This document shows, in pieces, positions 10,824-25,900 of a stretch of 64,000 nt of DNA (positions are counted from its first letter, which is position 1; every line of letters begins with the position of its first letter). The notes beneath the pieces were generated by a model that saw only the letters and a program-made list of their open reading frames with translations, made no database searches and was not told the DNA's origin. Both the position numbers and the translations under genes were made by a program. Source of the DNA: Cristatella mucedo (lineage: Eukaryota; Bryozoa; Phylactolaemata; Cristatellidae); the NCBI GenBank assembly GCA_009760855.2, contig WPIO01000008.1:5490001-5554000 (forward strand), written 5' to 3'.

Positions 10824-11025
10824 ATAGTGGCCATGGACAGGCTAGATCACAAAGGCAGCTGCAGCCCTCATGTGCCATTTATGCTGCCTTTGGATGTGCA
10901 CCAATGCCGAGTTCCTGTCAAACAAAGATTTGTCAGCAACGGCTACTACGTGATGTCTGCTCAACCGAGTGGGAACGAGCCTACATACGAGAGAAAGTTC
11001 AAGCGACTCAGTGCAAGCTGACATT
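10824..11025 (+). CDS. Gene A: cysteine exon of secreted six-Cys peptide
   Basis: The acceptor GCAATGATTTTAG precedes ATAGTGG (phase 1). The donor ACATT/GTAAGT leaves in phase 2. The exon encodes six cysteines spaced C-X7-C-X6-C-X4-C-X8-C-X17-C, with landmarks CAIYAAFGC, CQTKICQ and a charged helix-like C5-C6 stretch. Intron 2 read through stops at the TAA of the donor. No signal-peptide exon was found upstream. The pyrimidine tract before the acceptor is itself open in frame and hydrophobic (VILVFLISSAMIL) after a GTG codon at 10763. A retrocopy with a lost ATG is therefore an alternative to a spliced exon. A family-2 retrotransposon fragment starts 15 bp after the donor. A weak candidate third exon begins at 11671. 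Function is unknown. Confidence 0.5.
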
Positions 11026-11039
11026 GTAAGTTATGCTAG

Positions 11040-11305
11040 CATTTTCTCTCCTGCTGCCGACTATGGCACATTTTTTCTAACGGTTCTGAGCTGCAAATTC
11101 CATTTTCACTACCGAAACTGCTCTCCTGACTCTGCTGCGCTTCCCATTTTTTTTCGTTGCGGGAGATGAAGTCTGTTGGCTACCGAAGGCGTACCGAAAC
11201 CGTTTAGTCTGTGAGTGCGCTATACAAAACTCTCCTGCTTAACACCCATAGTCCTAGTGGCTTTATGGAGCTGCAGACAGAGATATATTACAATTAATAC
11301 TTTCA
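11040..11305 (+). mobile_element. Family-2 CR1/L2-like element, 3' fragment
   Basis: About 260 bp is homologous to the 3' ends at 18.0, 24.1, 32.4 and 60.7 kb (CTCCTGCTGCCGACTATGG, then GCGCTATACAAAACTCTCCT near the ORF end). It lies immediately downstream of the exon of gene A. Confidence 0.75.
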
Positions 11306-12600
11306 GACAAGATAATTTTAACTTTTCCGGATCAGCATGGGAGTACTATGTACTAATAAATCCCTTCGTCGTCACAAAAATGAGCAGTACAAAGATTGCG
11401 ATGAAAACTAACAAATCCGTAGAGTAAGGGCTTAAGCTATGTTGGTAAAAGATTAATTTATCAGTATCTCAATCATATATTTATTATTACAAGCAGTAGA
11501 ACGATAGCCCTTTTATTGGAGCTTGAAATTTTGAGACGTGGAAAGTGGTTAATAAATGTGAAAAACTAATGACGTTACAACTTAATGGATATTTACTAAA
11601 GTATAAAAAGAAACGCACATTAAAAATTTGTTTAAATGATTATAAATTAGAGAAAAAAATTCTGCTTCAGAATTTCAAGGACTCTGAGTGCTTCTAACCT
11701 TGAAAATTGAGGTAATTATGAAATAAGTAAAAGATGCATGCTAATAAGGCAAATTACTTGCTTTCTGTGAATTTATAATATGCACACAAAACTCGTACAT
11801 GAAGTACTTATGTATAATTCCTTGGAACTGCTAGGTTAATTAGTGTCAGATTTCTTTGCTAATCACCCGAAAATAGTTTTGGAAGCCGGTTCTTGTTTTG
11901 AGCCAATAAGCCTTCACTGTAGTTGCTCTAGAGTTCGCCATGTTCCATATGTTCGTTGAGGTTTGTCACTGACGCTAACGGACGTCATGTGACGACTCAA
12001 GTAATGCCTCCAGACAAATAAAGTAATGGGAATTCAAAGCATGCCTACTTGAGTATCAGGCCACCGGATCGCTGCCCTGGCCCTCAAAGAGGAAGGAAAC
12101 GTTGAGCATTGAAGAGCAGGCAGCTTTAGCAAGGCAGCAGTGTCTTTTAAAGGCTAGTTGTTATTGTAGTTCTACTAATTTTTACGCGTGTATGTATGAA
12201 TGTGAATATATGAGTACGAATATACTGTACGTATCGTACTGCATATACCATATTTTTGGCTATTTCGTTAGCTACGCATGTCTTGTTGAGCTCTGCGAGT
12301 GTCTGCTGAGAAGCACCGAATAGGTTAGCCAGTACTTTACCACGTCCATAGGCCAAACGGTTAACCAGCCACATAGACCTAAGAAATTCTATGGAAGTGA
12401 AATACCGAAACGGGTACAAGAAGCGAAGAGTCCGAATCAGTAAAATTGCACTTACTAGTGGTTCTCGATAGTCATCGTATATTTATTCATGTAAAACTCT
12501 TATGACTGATAGCTCATTGGCTAACATATCATCTTAAGGGTCAGACAAACTATTCTATATCTGACTATATCCATATAAATATGTTTACACACCATAGCAT
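11306..12600. other. AT-rich DNA without supported gene
   Basis: Possible acceptor at 11661-11670 (TCTGCTTCAG) followed by 13 open codons, a weak candidate for the last exon of gene A. An AATAAA lies near 12015. Nothing else is recognised. Confidence 0.3.
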
Positions 12601-12611
12601 ACGCACGCAAG

Positions 12612-12619
<8 letters not shown>

Positions 12620-12659
<40 letters not shown>
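12620..12659. repeat. (CA)n microsatellite
   Basis: About 20 uninterrupted CA units, leading into a TA-rich ladder. Confidence 0.9.
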
Positions 12660-12663
<4 letters not shown>

Positions 12664-12698
12664 GACACACGCACACATACCTGCACACATTTGCATGT

Positions 12699-13026
12699 AC
12701 TTACATATATATACATATACATATACATATATATATATATATATATTTATATATTTATATAGTACGTATAGTAATATATAGTATATATATATATATATTT
12801 ATATATACTTATATAGTATATATATATATATATATTTATATACGTACATATATATACATATACATATACATATACATATATATATATTTATATATTTATA
12901 TATTACGTATAGTAATATATATTATATATATATATTTATATATACTTATATAGTATATATGTATATTTATATACGTACATATATATACATATACATATAC
13001 ATATATATATATTTATATATTTATAT
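12699..13026. repeat. TA-rich tandem repeat, period about 130-145 bp
   Basis: Blocks starting ACATATATATACATATACAT recur at about 12.70, 12.85 and 12.98 kb. They alternate with TTATATAGTACGTATAGTAA-type blocks, so a long compound unit is repeated two to three times and is not a plain dinucleotide run. Confidence 0.7.
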
Positions 13027-13525
13027 AGTGCGAGCCTGGACGTGCTTCTGGTGGGCGCCTCTAGGAGCCGGTCATACCCCGGAACGGCCACCAAATGACG
13101 CCTTTGTTGCACTGAGGCTGAGACCGTCAGACTCGTTCTAAGCTACTGCCGGCCGCTGTCGCAAGCAATTAAGGCTCGCCGCCACCTGGTTCTGGGTCGC
13201 CTAATCGGGAATCTTTCGGCCACGGCGATCTGCCGCCTCTCAGCAGGTCGCGCCGTCCCGCTCGCCGTGTTCCGGCTCTCATGCCGGTACTGGTCATCGA
13301 CAGCGGCACCAACGCGATCGTAGTTGACGTAACGGCGCCTTGAGACGGCAGCGAAGATGAGGCCCTTCGCGGTCGGCGCCCTGGGTAGCCGGTAGCCAAA
13401 TAACGAAGCATGCCTGGCGGACCTTGGGATTTTGTGCGCGGATCGGACGGCATTTTCGGCATTCGGTGGCTGTGCGTCTCCGGTGCCATTTCCGGGACAG
13501 AAGCCGTGTGGTCTCTGTTCCTACA

Positions 13526-17839
<4,314 letters not shown>

Positions 17840-17975
17840 GATGGGGATGGGTCTGCTGTACCGCGACAGCTGACCCGTCCGGCGGAAGCCGCTGGGCGAG
17901 AACAGCGGACCCACTTGCAGCAGTTGCTTGCAGGCCCGCGTGCTGGCTGTGCGGCCCGGTTCCGCGTTTCCGAAA

Positions 17976-18535
17976 TGTAATGTAATGTATCTCCATCTGT
18001 AACTCCACAAAGTCATAAAGACCATGTGGGCGTTACGCAGGAGAGCTTTGTATAGCACTGACAGCCTAAGCGGCTTTCGGTACGCATTCGGTAGCCAATT
18101 GACTTCGTCTCACGCAACAAAGAGAAAGTGGGAAGCATAGCAGAGTCAGGAGAGCAGTTGAGGTAGTGAGTAGCATAGAAGTAGCAGCTTAGGACCGCTG
18201 AAAAGGATGTGCGATAGTCAGCAGTAGGAGAGTAGTTGTCGTTGCTTAAGAATTGTGGGAGCGAGTTCCACCGTCTAGGACCTGCAGAGCTAACGCTTCT
18301 GTCGCCAACTGTCTTTAAGCGGAGGAATGAGACAGCTAATTTATTGTCCACACAGGACCTGAGGGCGCGAACAGGCTGAAACTGATGCAGCAGTTCAGCT
18401 AGGTACGAAGGAGCCAAGCCGTGGCGGGCCTTGTGGGTCAGCGTAAGAACTTTGCTCTGTATCCTTTGCTCAACCGACAACCATCCTAGCTCTTTCAGCA
18501 AAGGAGACACGTGCTCAAACCGCGAAACGCATCTG
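17976..18535 (-). mobile_element. Family-2 CR1/L2-like element inserted in the 5' LTR
   Basis: The minus-strand frame at 18013 to about 18510 encodes the C-terminal tail of a non-LTR polymerase (LLKELGWLSVEQRIQSKVL, ARHGLAPSYLAELLHQFQP). It matches the copy at 24.1 kb closely. A short (TAATG) tail lies at its 3' end, at the low coordinate. CGAAA-like sequence occurs on both sides of the insert, a possible short target duplication. Confidence 0.8.
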
Positions 18536-18581
18536 CCTGAACCGTCTTGATCTGTGGTCGACTGCCCGCACAAACATAACG

Positions 18582-19466
18582 GTGGCGATAAGGATGGGAT
18601 TTGAACGACATGCTGGTGGGAATGTTGTAGGATCTAATACGAGAGCTCCACCGGCGTCGGGGGAGCGGACGTACGCCGACTACGCTTCATTTGCTGCGAG
18701 TACGTGCCTCGAGAAACATATTTCTGAAGAGTCCCGACGAAAGGCAGTGCTGATAAGTATTCTTCGTATTAAGGGGTATTCCCGGCTAAAGCTTGAGGTA
18801 GCTCCTCGTAAACCTGCGGAACTCCAGCTACAGGACCTTTTTGCACATATCAGGATTCTTCCTCCTACCTCTACCTCTGCGCCTGATGCGTGCTACATGT
18901 GCGGTGGAGATTTCTGCTCAGGCCGCATCTGCACTAGCTTCGATTCTAACTCGAGTAATGAGACGCATTTGTTGGTGTCTAAAATTTCTGGGCCACAAGC
19001 ACCAGCCACGACGATTTCACAGCGGCAGCAGGTGACAGCGACAGTGGAGGAGGAGCAGCCAGTGGCAGCGGTGGCCTTTGAAGTATCGGCTGCCTCGCAG
19101 TCGGCGGCTTTCGAGGAGGCAGAGGATGTTGACGTGCTTGTGGTCCGCGAAACTTCTCGTTGCCAGACGACAACAGAGGTCCACGAGAGGACATCGGTGG
19201 TAGAGGTCGCCGAGACGGCGCCGGTGACGGGCAACGAGACGGCTGCGACTGAGCTCAGCGCTTCGACGACGACAAGCCCTGAGACGCCGCCTGGTGCTAC
19301 GATGGCCAGTGCTGTGACTACGGTCAGTGCTGAAGCACAGCTGTCAGCGAGGTTGCTCTGGCTAACGCTGCTACGACGGTCAGCACTGCCACGCCGACAA
19401 CGGCCAGAGCTGCTACGCCGGTTATCGCTGCGACGTCAACACCGGGATGTGTTGCTACGATGCTAG
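18582..19466 (+). pseudogene. Gypsy-type gag-like ORF
   Basis: The open frame begins in the primer site (ATG 18594). Residues about 30-85 (ISEESRRKAVLISILRIKGY then LEVAPRKPAELQLQDLF) resemble the Ty3/gypsy gag core, which typically reads a lysine-rich stretch and then the APKKPxE block. A cysteine cluster CYMCGGDFC follows but is not a clean CCHC knuckle. A Thr/Ala/Pro-rich tail follows. Near 19345 the reading shifts frame and continues to about 19770 with ATPVGAATTMPVGPAV-type repeats. It is probably a decayed gag. Confidence 0.55.
18583..18607 (+). other. tRNA primer-binding site of the LTR element
   Basis: TGGCGATAAGGATGGGATTT then GAACG lies directly after the 5' LTR. It begins with TGG, the complement of CCA, and contains the complement of a tRNA B-box (GGATTTGAAC), as expected for annealing to acceptor stem plus T arm. 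Confidence 0.65.
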
Positions 19467-19918
19467 TCGGCAATACTGCGACGCCGGTCGGTGCTGCGAC
19501 TACGATGCCGGTTGGCCCTGCTGTGAAGCCGGTTAGTGCTGCCAGAGCTGCTATGTTGGCAAGAAGAGCCGGCGATATGCAAGTAGTCGCCAAGGTGACG
19601 GAGACATTCGAGACATGCGCGGCAGAGGGAGGAGGCACGCGCCCAATTCCTGGTTTTAGGAAAAGGGCGCTAGCTATGCCCCAGTGGTTGCTAAAAGGAG
19701 GCGGCCTATGCATCCAGCTGGTCATCAGAGGCCGTAGTTTGGTGCGCCTGCTACGAGCAGGTGTCACATAGTCTCTAGGCCAGTGAGGACATTTTTTGTA
19801 TCCGACACAAATTAGTGCTTTCTGGTGATTTTCTCTAACTTTCCATTGCATGCTGTATTGAGCCTCTCGCTTGATTGGCTATACTTTCAGAAGCCGACTG
19901 GTGCTCAGTCGGCTTCTC

Positions 19919-19930
19919 ATGGGAAGAGAT
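19919..19930 (+). other. Polypurine tract of the LTR element
   Basis: A short purine-rich run (GGGAAGAGA) sits just before the right LTR, the place for plus-strand priming. Confidence 0.45.
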
Positions 19931-20199
19931 TATGTTGGGTCTGCTGTACCGCGACAGCTGACCAGTCCGGCGGAAGCTGCTGGGTCGAGAACAGCGGACC
20001 CACTTGCAGCAGTTGCTTGCTGGCCCGCGTGCTGGCCGTGTGGCCCGGTTCCGCGTTTCCGAAATAAACAGCGTCTGCTTGAGTGGTCTTGATCTGTGCG
20101 TGACTGCCCGCACAAGCATAACAGATGGCATTGCCACCTCAGCCGTCATGACGACTCGCCGCGTTTGCATTCTCTCTCAACTCTATGAGCAAGCTGTAA

Positions 20200-20270
20200 G
20201 CAACGTAAAGCGCCTAGAAAGAGACTGAGTTCTTTGATGACGCTTCATCAAGTGTATTATTATTATTAAG
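20200..20270 (+). mobile_element. Family-1 3' tail fragment
   Basis: AACGTAAAGCGCCTAGAAAG followed by CAAGTGTATTATTATTATTA matches the 3' end of the 7.9-9.4 kb element. Confidence 0.65.
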
Positions 20271-20618
20271 TTAAATTCACCTTTTATTCGCTAAAAACTA
20301 ATTTAGCAGCTACAATAGAACATTGGAGAGCATTGGTCTTCTGCTTGAGGAATGAGCGGGCAGTGCAGTCGAGGACCGATGCAGCCATGAGCCCTGCGGT
20401 CGAGTGCCCTTATGCTTAGAGATTAGGTGCCAGTTTTATTCCGTTTTTTAGCTTAGCTAATTGACATAACCAAGAGCTCGTCGAGTAACTCCGGCAGTTG
20501 CCAGCCCCTTGACGCGAGCAACTGCGTGGTACGTTATTTGAATAGAGGCCCTTTTGCGTGCCGAGGTCAACAAGGCATCGCCATCAAATATCGTAGCACC
20601 TTTGCCTTGGTAAATACC

Positions 20619-20627
20619 TATATAAAG
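20619..20627 (+). promoter_or_regulatory. TATA box of gene B
   Basis: TATATAAAG lies 91 bp before the ATG at 20710. The same arrangement is seen for genes C and E. Confidence 0.5.
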
Positions 20628-20709
20628 TCCGAGCAGAGTTCACCGCTGATAGCTACAGCTCTGTTCTTCAGCGACGTTGAGTGAGAACAGGTCGTGGCCG
20701 GTACAAGGG

Positions 20710-20806
20710 ATGGGAGTCGATGCGACGGCATTACTGTCGGGCTTCTTGATAATGGTGAACGTTTTTTTAACCGACGGGATGACTATGGGACTGGACACTA
20801 CCGATG
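20710..20806 (+). CDS. Gene B exon 1: signal peptide
   Basis: The ATG at 20710 opens 32 codons plus one base and ends CCGATG/GTAAAA (phase 1), as exon 1 of C and E does. The product is hydrophobic (ALLSGFLIMVNVFL, residues about 7-20) and then polar, as in a signal peptide. It is joined in phase 1 across a 2.2-kb intron to the cysteine exon at 22984. A TATA box lies upstream. The donor is acceptable but not ideal. The pairing with the exon at 22984 is inferred from order, phase and the parallel with C and E. Confidence 0.5.
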
Positions 20807-22983
20807 GTAAAACGTGCATGCATCGCGTGAAAAACCCCGACTCCTGCTGCACTTCTTCAAGCTAATTTATGGGCTCGTTCTGAAATTGCCTGTGCAGTAT
20901 GTTAGATTGTGTAATTGCGATAAGCGAACGTTTTGCCCTGTAGTATTGCACTATTAATTCGGCATTTGTTTAGGGCTTTCGTTTTATGATATGGTTTTTG
21001 CGCATAAATACAACCTTGCCCTTCCTTATTGAATTCCTTATTGATTGTTGAACTATAAATCCTCGAATATATTTGACAAACCTTAAATTCTGCTCATCTC
21101 GCCAAACCTCAATTCTGAACTCAATCTGAAATCGCCAGTGCTGCATGGTGGCTTGCGTGCTTGAAACAAACGAATGCGTTGCTTTACGGTGTATGTTGTG
21201 GACGTATGCGCAAGGTCTCACCCAGTAATGACATCGAACGTAAATGCGATAATAAAAGGTGAAGATGAAATAAAATCTTTGGAATATTTAATGGCATTTT
21301 TAAAGCTAGGACATAAATTGGAATTGGAATTTATATTTTTTTACTACGGTTTGGCTGGTTTTCTCGTACATATTTCCCTAAGTCATTCTGGAAGGTTGTG
21401 AAATAATTCTGTTTTGTGGCTGTCCAATGAAATGAAACACTCATAATTTCGCTGAGACTTGTGGGTTTGGGACCATTGCCATGTGCGGCTCCTAATTGTA
21501 ATGCATCACACAAATCGATTCCTTTAAAGAGGCATGGCACTCCCTTCCTTAAATCTATAAGAAGCTGTCACCCCAATCCAACGCTAGAACTATGGCTTTG
21601 AGTAGGAAATTGTTGGATGTCCAATAAGTGATGGTTTAAAGTGATATATTTCTAAATAATTATATCACTGTAGCATAATCTTAAAGCCGATAATCGGCTC
21701 TCGTCCTAATAATTTGCATTTTTATAACTAAAATTACTTATTTGTTTATAGAAATTTCAAGTATCAATTTTAAAGAGAACCTGAAGTTTCATGTAACTGA
21801 ATTAACCTGACAGGCTATCTGGGCTCTTAATACTGTCACTGTGATAGCATATTTTGAGTAATTCATGAGAGCCCAGTGGAATCACAAAGCTTTCTCTTCA
21901 ATTTTACTTACCGTAAATCATTACTCAGTTCGTCCCGATTTATTGTCACGAAGTAAAGAATATTTTTGTTGCGTTTTTTAGCGCATGTATATTTTGCAAT
22001 ACGCCTGGACGTTATTGACCAAATCCAAGTGAGGAATTAATTTTTTTATGATGATACGCCTATCTTACAGATACGTCTTGCAGCTTTCCAATTTACCTGC
22101 CAGGTCTTGTGAAATCGTTCTAAGCTCTGTCAAAGTAAAGATCCGCTATGATTCTGTCATATGGCTCAAGACAAGGTTCTGGTCTTTATGCCAACTAAAT
22201 TTTCTTCCCTATATAATGCTTTGCGATAAAATCAACGATTGGTAGCTCCTAAAATATTTATAACCGTGCTTTAAAGTACTAACTTAAATTGCTTTGCTCG
22301 TGATTGGTTGGAAGACTCAGATTTTCCCTTAGCTAACGCTTTAGCTTACCTAGACATTATTGGGTCCCGAAATTCAAGAAAAAAGATAACATCTGATTTT
22401 TCAAAGCTAGAGACATAAAATACAAATACCTTAAGATTAAAAGACAAAAGATTCGGCTATGAAGGCAGGACTCCCTACTGTAGTGTTGACATCAGGTAAA
22501 GCCAATCAGCCTAATGATTTCGCCTGGCTCCAGCTGCAGAGAATAAATTGCCTATTCAATATTTAAAACTTGTAGACAATTTCTTGTGAATTTTAATTAA
22601 ATAAAATTAAAAGATTAATTCAACATTACGGATATTGTGGTCTGTTTTGTAATAAGCTGAAAGCGAGTTAATAGATGTGCAGATTGCACTTGTTCAGATA
22701 ATTTCTGGGTATCCGCAGACAATGGATATTGTAAGCCCAAGTCAATATTAAGACAATAGAAACTGGGCAATTTTTCTATTTCTGATATTGTATTGCATTT
22801 ATATTGTGCGTAGACGATCGCATTACGAAACGCCAGCTCACATCGACTTAAAATCAGAGTAGTTGGTAAATTCTAATGCAAGCATGTATCCGTTATCAAT
22901 ATTATGAATGGTGTGTTAACTTTTGTGTGCCATTTTAACTTGCACGAAATACAAAATTGGTGTTGGTGATTGATTGATTTTAG

Positions 22984-23173
22984 CATTTCAACAGACTAGT
23001 TACTCGCCAGATTGCTTTTGGCGAGCCGGGAACTTGTGTGACTCCGGAGCACTGACTGACTGCCAAAAGAAAGCTTGCATGGCTGAGGTCGCCCCCAGCT
23101 GTGAATTGGACTGGGAAACGCAGACCCTACTGAAAATGGCTGAGATATATATCTGTGAGCAGAGAATTTAGCT
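22984..23173 (+). CDS. Gene B exon 2: six-Cys peptide
   Basis: The acceptor GATTGATTGATTTTAG precedes CATTTC (phase 1). The mature part has six cysteines spaced C-X7-C-X7-C-X4-C-X7-C-X17-C (CFWRAGNLC, CQKKACMAEVAPSC, final ICEQRI). A TAG at 23169-23171 ends the frame, two bases before a perfect donor GTAAGT at 23174. That donor is in the same phase-2 position as in A, C and E. B may therefore splice in its 3' untranslated region, or it may have gained an early stop. Predicted mature length is about 60 residues, secreted. Target and function are unknown. Confidence 0.55.
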
Positions 23174-23199
23174 GTAAGTAAAGTCCTTTTTGGTATTTT

Positions 23200-24033
23200 A
23201 TTGTGAGCAATAGTACCTACTAAATAGCACCTAATAATAGTACCTAATAGTACCCTTTTATATGTTTTCACTGCTTTGATTGAACACGGGTGTATGGGCT
23301 CTTAGATCTTGCGATTAAATATTAGCAACGAATTTGCATACTTCCGTTCAGAGTTTCGCTATGACCAATATATTATATGTCAACAGAACGGCCGCAAATT
23401 GAAGTGGCATCCAGTCTATTTTTCTTAGTTTCAATAGTTTCCATGGCTCGATATCCAATTATCCTTAAAAAATGACACATTGTCTCGTTGCTTTTTCTGC
23501 GTGCTCACATAATGCAGCTTCGGAAAATCATTCATTTGTCCAGTATCTTAATACTCATTTTAACTATCTATCTCAGATCACAAACAGAGTAATCTGTACA
23601 GCTATTTAGTTCATTATTTTACCAGATCAAAGACTTCCACCTAAAAATGAGCTCTCGTGCAGGGAGTACTCCTTAAAATTTCGAAGCCGGCAATGGTATG
23701 CAAGCTATGCCTGATAGGTATGTTAAATTATGAACGATGTATATATGCACTAAGAGCTGATATAGCGTATAGAATTTCCTTCTATTTAATGAGAAACGAG
23801 GAGCTGCATTAAAAATTGATATAATGAAAATTTGCATTAATATTTGTGACATTGCGTGCACTACTCTTCATTTTCACGAGTTTAACCTCTCGGGTTTGCT
23901 TTTGAATAAAACTGTTAATTGAAATTCCATAAGCAAGAAAAAGCAAGGAAATTTGTAATAAATATTGAATTTTCAATCGTCTGTTGCAAGTTAGTCGTTT
24001 ATAGTCATGTTAATTATGCAGCTTTTTACTTTA
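23200..24033. other. AT-rich DNA, nothing recognised
   Basis: No open frame with splice context or motif is seen downstream of gene B; the last part of its 3' untranslated region may lie here. Confidence 0.3.
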
Positions 24034-24950
24034 TGTAATTTAATGTAATGTAATGTAATGTAATGTAATGTAATGTAATGTAATGTAATGTAATGTATCT
24101 CCGTCAGTAACTCCACAAAGTCATAACGACCATGTGGGTGTCACGCAGGAGAGTTTTGTATAGCGCACTCACAGCCTAAGCGGCTTTCGGTACGCATTCC
24201 GTAGCCAACAGACTTCGTCTCACGCAACAAAGAGAAAGTGGGAAGCATAGCAGAGTTAGGAGAGAAGTTGAGGTAGTGAGTAGCATAGAAGTAGCAGCTC
24301 AGGACCACTGAAAAAGATGTGCCATAGTCGGCAGTTGGAGAGTAGATGTCGTTGCGTAAGAATTGTGGAAGCGAGTTCCACAGTCTAGGACCTGCAGAGC
24401 TAAAGCTTCTGTCGCCAACTGTCTTTAAGCGGAGGAATGGGACAGCTACTTTATTGTCCACACAAGACCTGAGGGCGCGAACAGGCTGAAACTGATGCAG
24501 CAGTTCAGCTAGGTACGAAGGAGCCAAGCCGTGGCGGGCCTTGTGGGTCAGCGTAAGAACTTTGCTCTGTATCCTTTGCTCAAGCGGCAACCATCCTAGC
24601 TCTTTCAGCAAAGGTGACACGTGCCCAAACCGCTGGGACTTGAAGACCAGCCTTGCAGCCATATTCATAGTCAGCTGTAGTGGCATAATAGCTTTCTTTG
24701 GCAGCCCAGCCAAAAGGGAATTGCAATAATCAAGCCGAGACAGAACTAAAGAGCTAGTTAAATTTTTTACAAGCCACTGTGGTAGGCAGCTTCTAATCTT
24801 GGATAGGGATCGGATGTGATGGCTAGCTGTAGAGGTAGTCTTCTGAATGAAGCTTTTGAAATTGAGGCAGCTGTCGAACACGACACCTAGATTACGAGCA
24901 CGTGGTGAAAGTCGCACAATCAGTTTGACCGAAATATGTTTAGTTTTATA
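24034..24950 (-). mobile_element. CR1/L2-like non-LTR retrotransposon, family 2, longest copy
   Basis: The minus-strand frame 24141 to about 24945 encodes the C-terminal part of a non-LTR polymerase after the YADD motif: ARNLGVVFDSCLNF, SRLDYCNSLLAGLP, GWLPLEQRIQSKVLTLTHKA, LRLKTVGDRSFSSAGPRLWN, ending CECAIQNSPA. The 3' end is a pure (CATTA)n tail, seen as (TAATG)n at 24041-24096. The copy is 5'-truncated, and reverse transcriptase motifs A-C are absent. Confidence 0.85.
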
Positions 24951-25721
24951 GTTTATATATATATTTATATATAGTCTGCTGCTGCACTGGTATCGTTTTA
25001 CCATTTCGCGATTTCTTACAATTGTAATGCTTGTAGAGCAGCCGTAACTGCACTTCAGGCTGTATGCAAAATTCTGCGTCCCTTTAAGATGTGCATCAAT
25101 GCAAGCTAACCTTTAAGATATTTAAATTCGTTAAAGCACAAAGTGTGCTTGTTTTAGGGATTGAGATGCAGCGTGTGGAAGAACATTAGACGAGAGAAAT
25201 ACTCCATTTTGTGGATGGAAAACAACTCCTACCATCGAGATTTATGATCCACCTTATTGAAAACGAAAAGATAACGGCTAATGGAATTTCTTTTCGATCT
25301 TTAAGCTACTTTTGCTTAATACAGTTAAAATTTTGAAAACCCCAAGCAATCCGCTACGGCAGTTTGTCTTGATTCTGAGTAATCTACTTGCCATTCTGAC
25401 TTTTTTGTAAGTTTACCGTGAAAGTATCTTAGTTCACCGCATTTTATTCAAGAATTCAGCACTAAGACACAAGCAGAGCAGTACTCAGGCTAAAACATAA
25501 ACACAAAATGGCGTAGTTGCCGTTTTTATGCTTGGCAAGTATACTGCTTCAGCCTCAACAGCTCCTTGGGAAAAATCAGCGAAGATCATTTATACCGGTC
25601 AGTATCTACCGAAAGTGAACTCTCTAAGTTGTAACGTCATTGAAAGGACGTGTTTTAGGCTTATAAAGGTATGCAAGAGTAATTCCCATTTGATAGCGAT
25701 CAAGCTTCAACTTTAGAGACG

Positions 25722-25900
25722 ATAAGCAGCGATGGCACACTAAGTAAGGCGGTTGCTTTTCACGACCTCGGTCGCAATATCGTGGGTTCGAACCCTATGG
25801 TTGGCGATCATTTGTTGCCGCTGCAAGCTATGAATGATAGCCGTATAGGCTCCTCTGTCACTATGCAAAAAAGCCTATGAAATCAGCTAGCGTTAAGAGC
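25722..25900 (+). mobile_element. tRNA-derived SINE
   Basis: A-box-like GCGATGGCACACTAAGTAAG and B-box GGGTTCGAACCC lie 60 bp apart, followed by the shared body (GATAGCCGTATAGGCTCCTC, TCTGTCAC, ATCAGCTAG). It belongs with copies at 29.35, 38.5, 42.95 and 50.33 kb. Confidence 0.7.

Larger units (their letters stand above)
17840..20128 (+). mobile_element. Non-autonomous Ty3/gypsy-like LTR retrotransposon
   Basis: Two LTR copies flank about 1.35 kb of internal DNA. The right LTR (19933-20123, 191 bp) runs TGTTGGG...CATAACA and contains AATAAA. The left LTR (17845-18581) is split by a family-2 element. GATGG sits on both sides (17840-17844 and 20124-20128), a plausible 5-bp target duplication. 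A tRNA-complementary primer site follows the left LTR and a purine tract precedes the right one. The interior encodes a gag-like protein only. No protease, reverse transcriptase or integrase is seen, so mobility would need help from a related full element. Confidence 0.75.

Noticed and set aside
12102-12323. Cysteine-rich frame with ten cysteines
   Set aside because: The spacing does not match the cluster (no X4 then X7 pattern), and the DNA is AT-rich with no acceptor.
12581-13141. Open frames rich in Ile-Tyr and Thr-His
   Set aside because: Products of TA and CA microsatellites; the same applies to frames at 13674-13904, 44047-44388 and 53669-54101.
25722-25810. tRNA gene at a B-box match
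   Set aside because: The cloverleaf is incomplete and the unit recurs with a common body, so it is a SINE head and not a functional tRNA.
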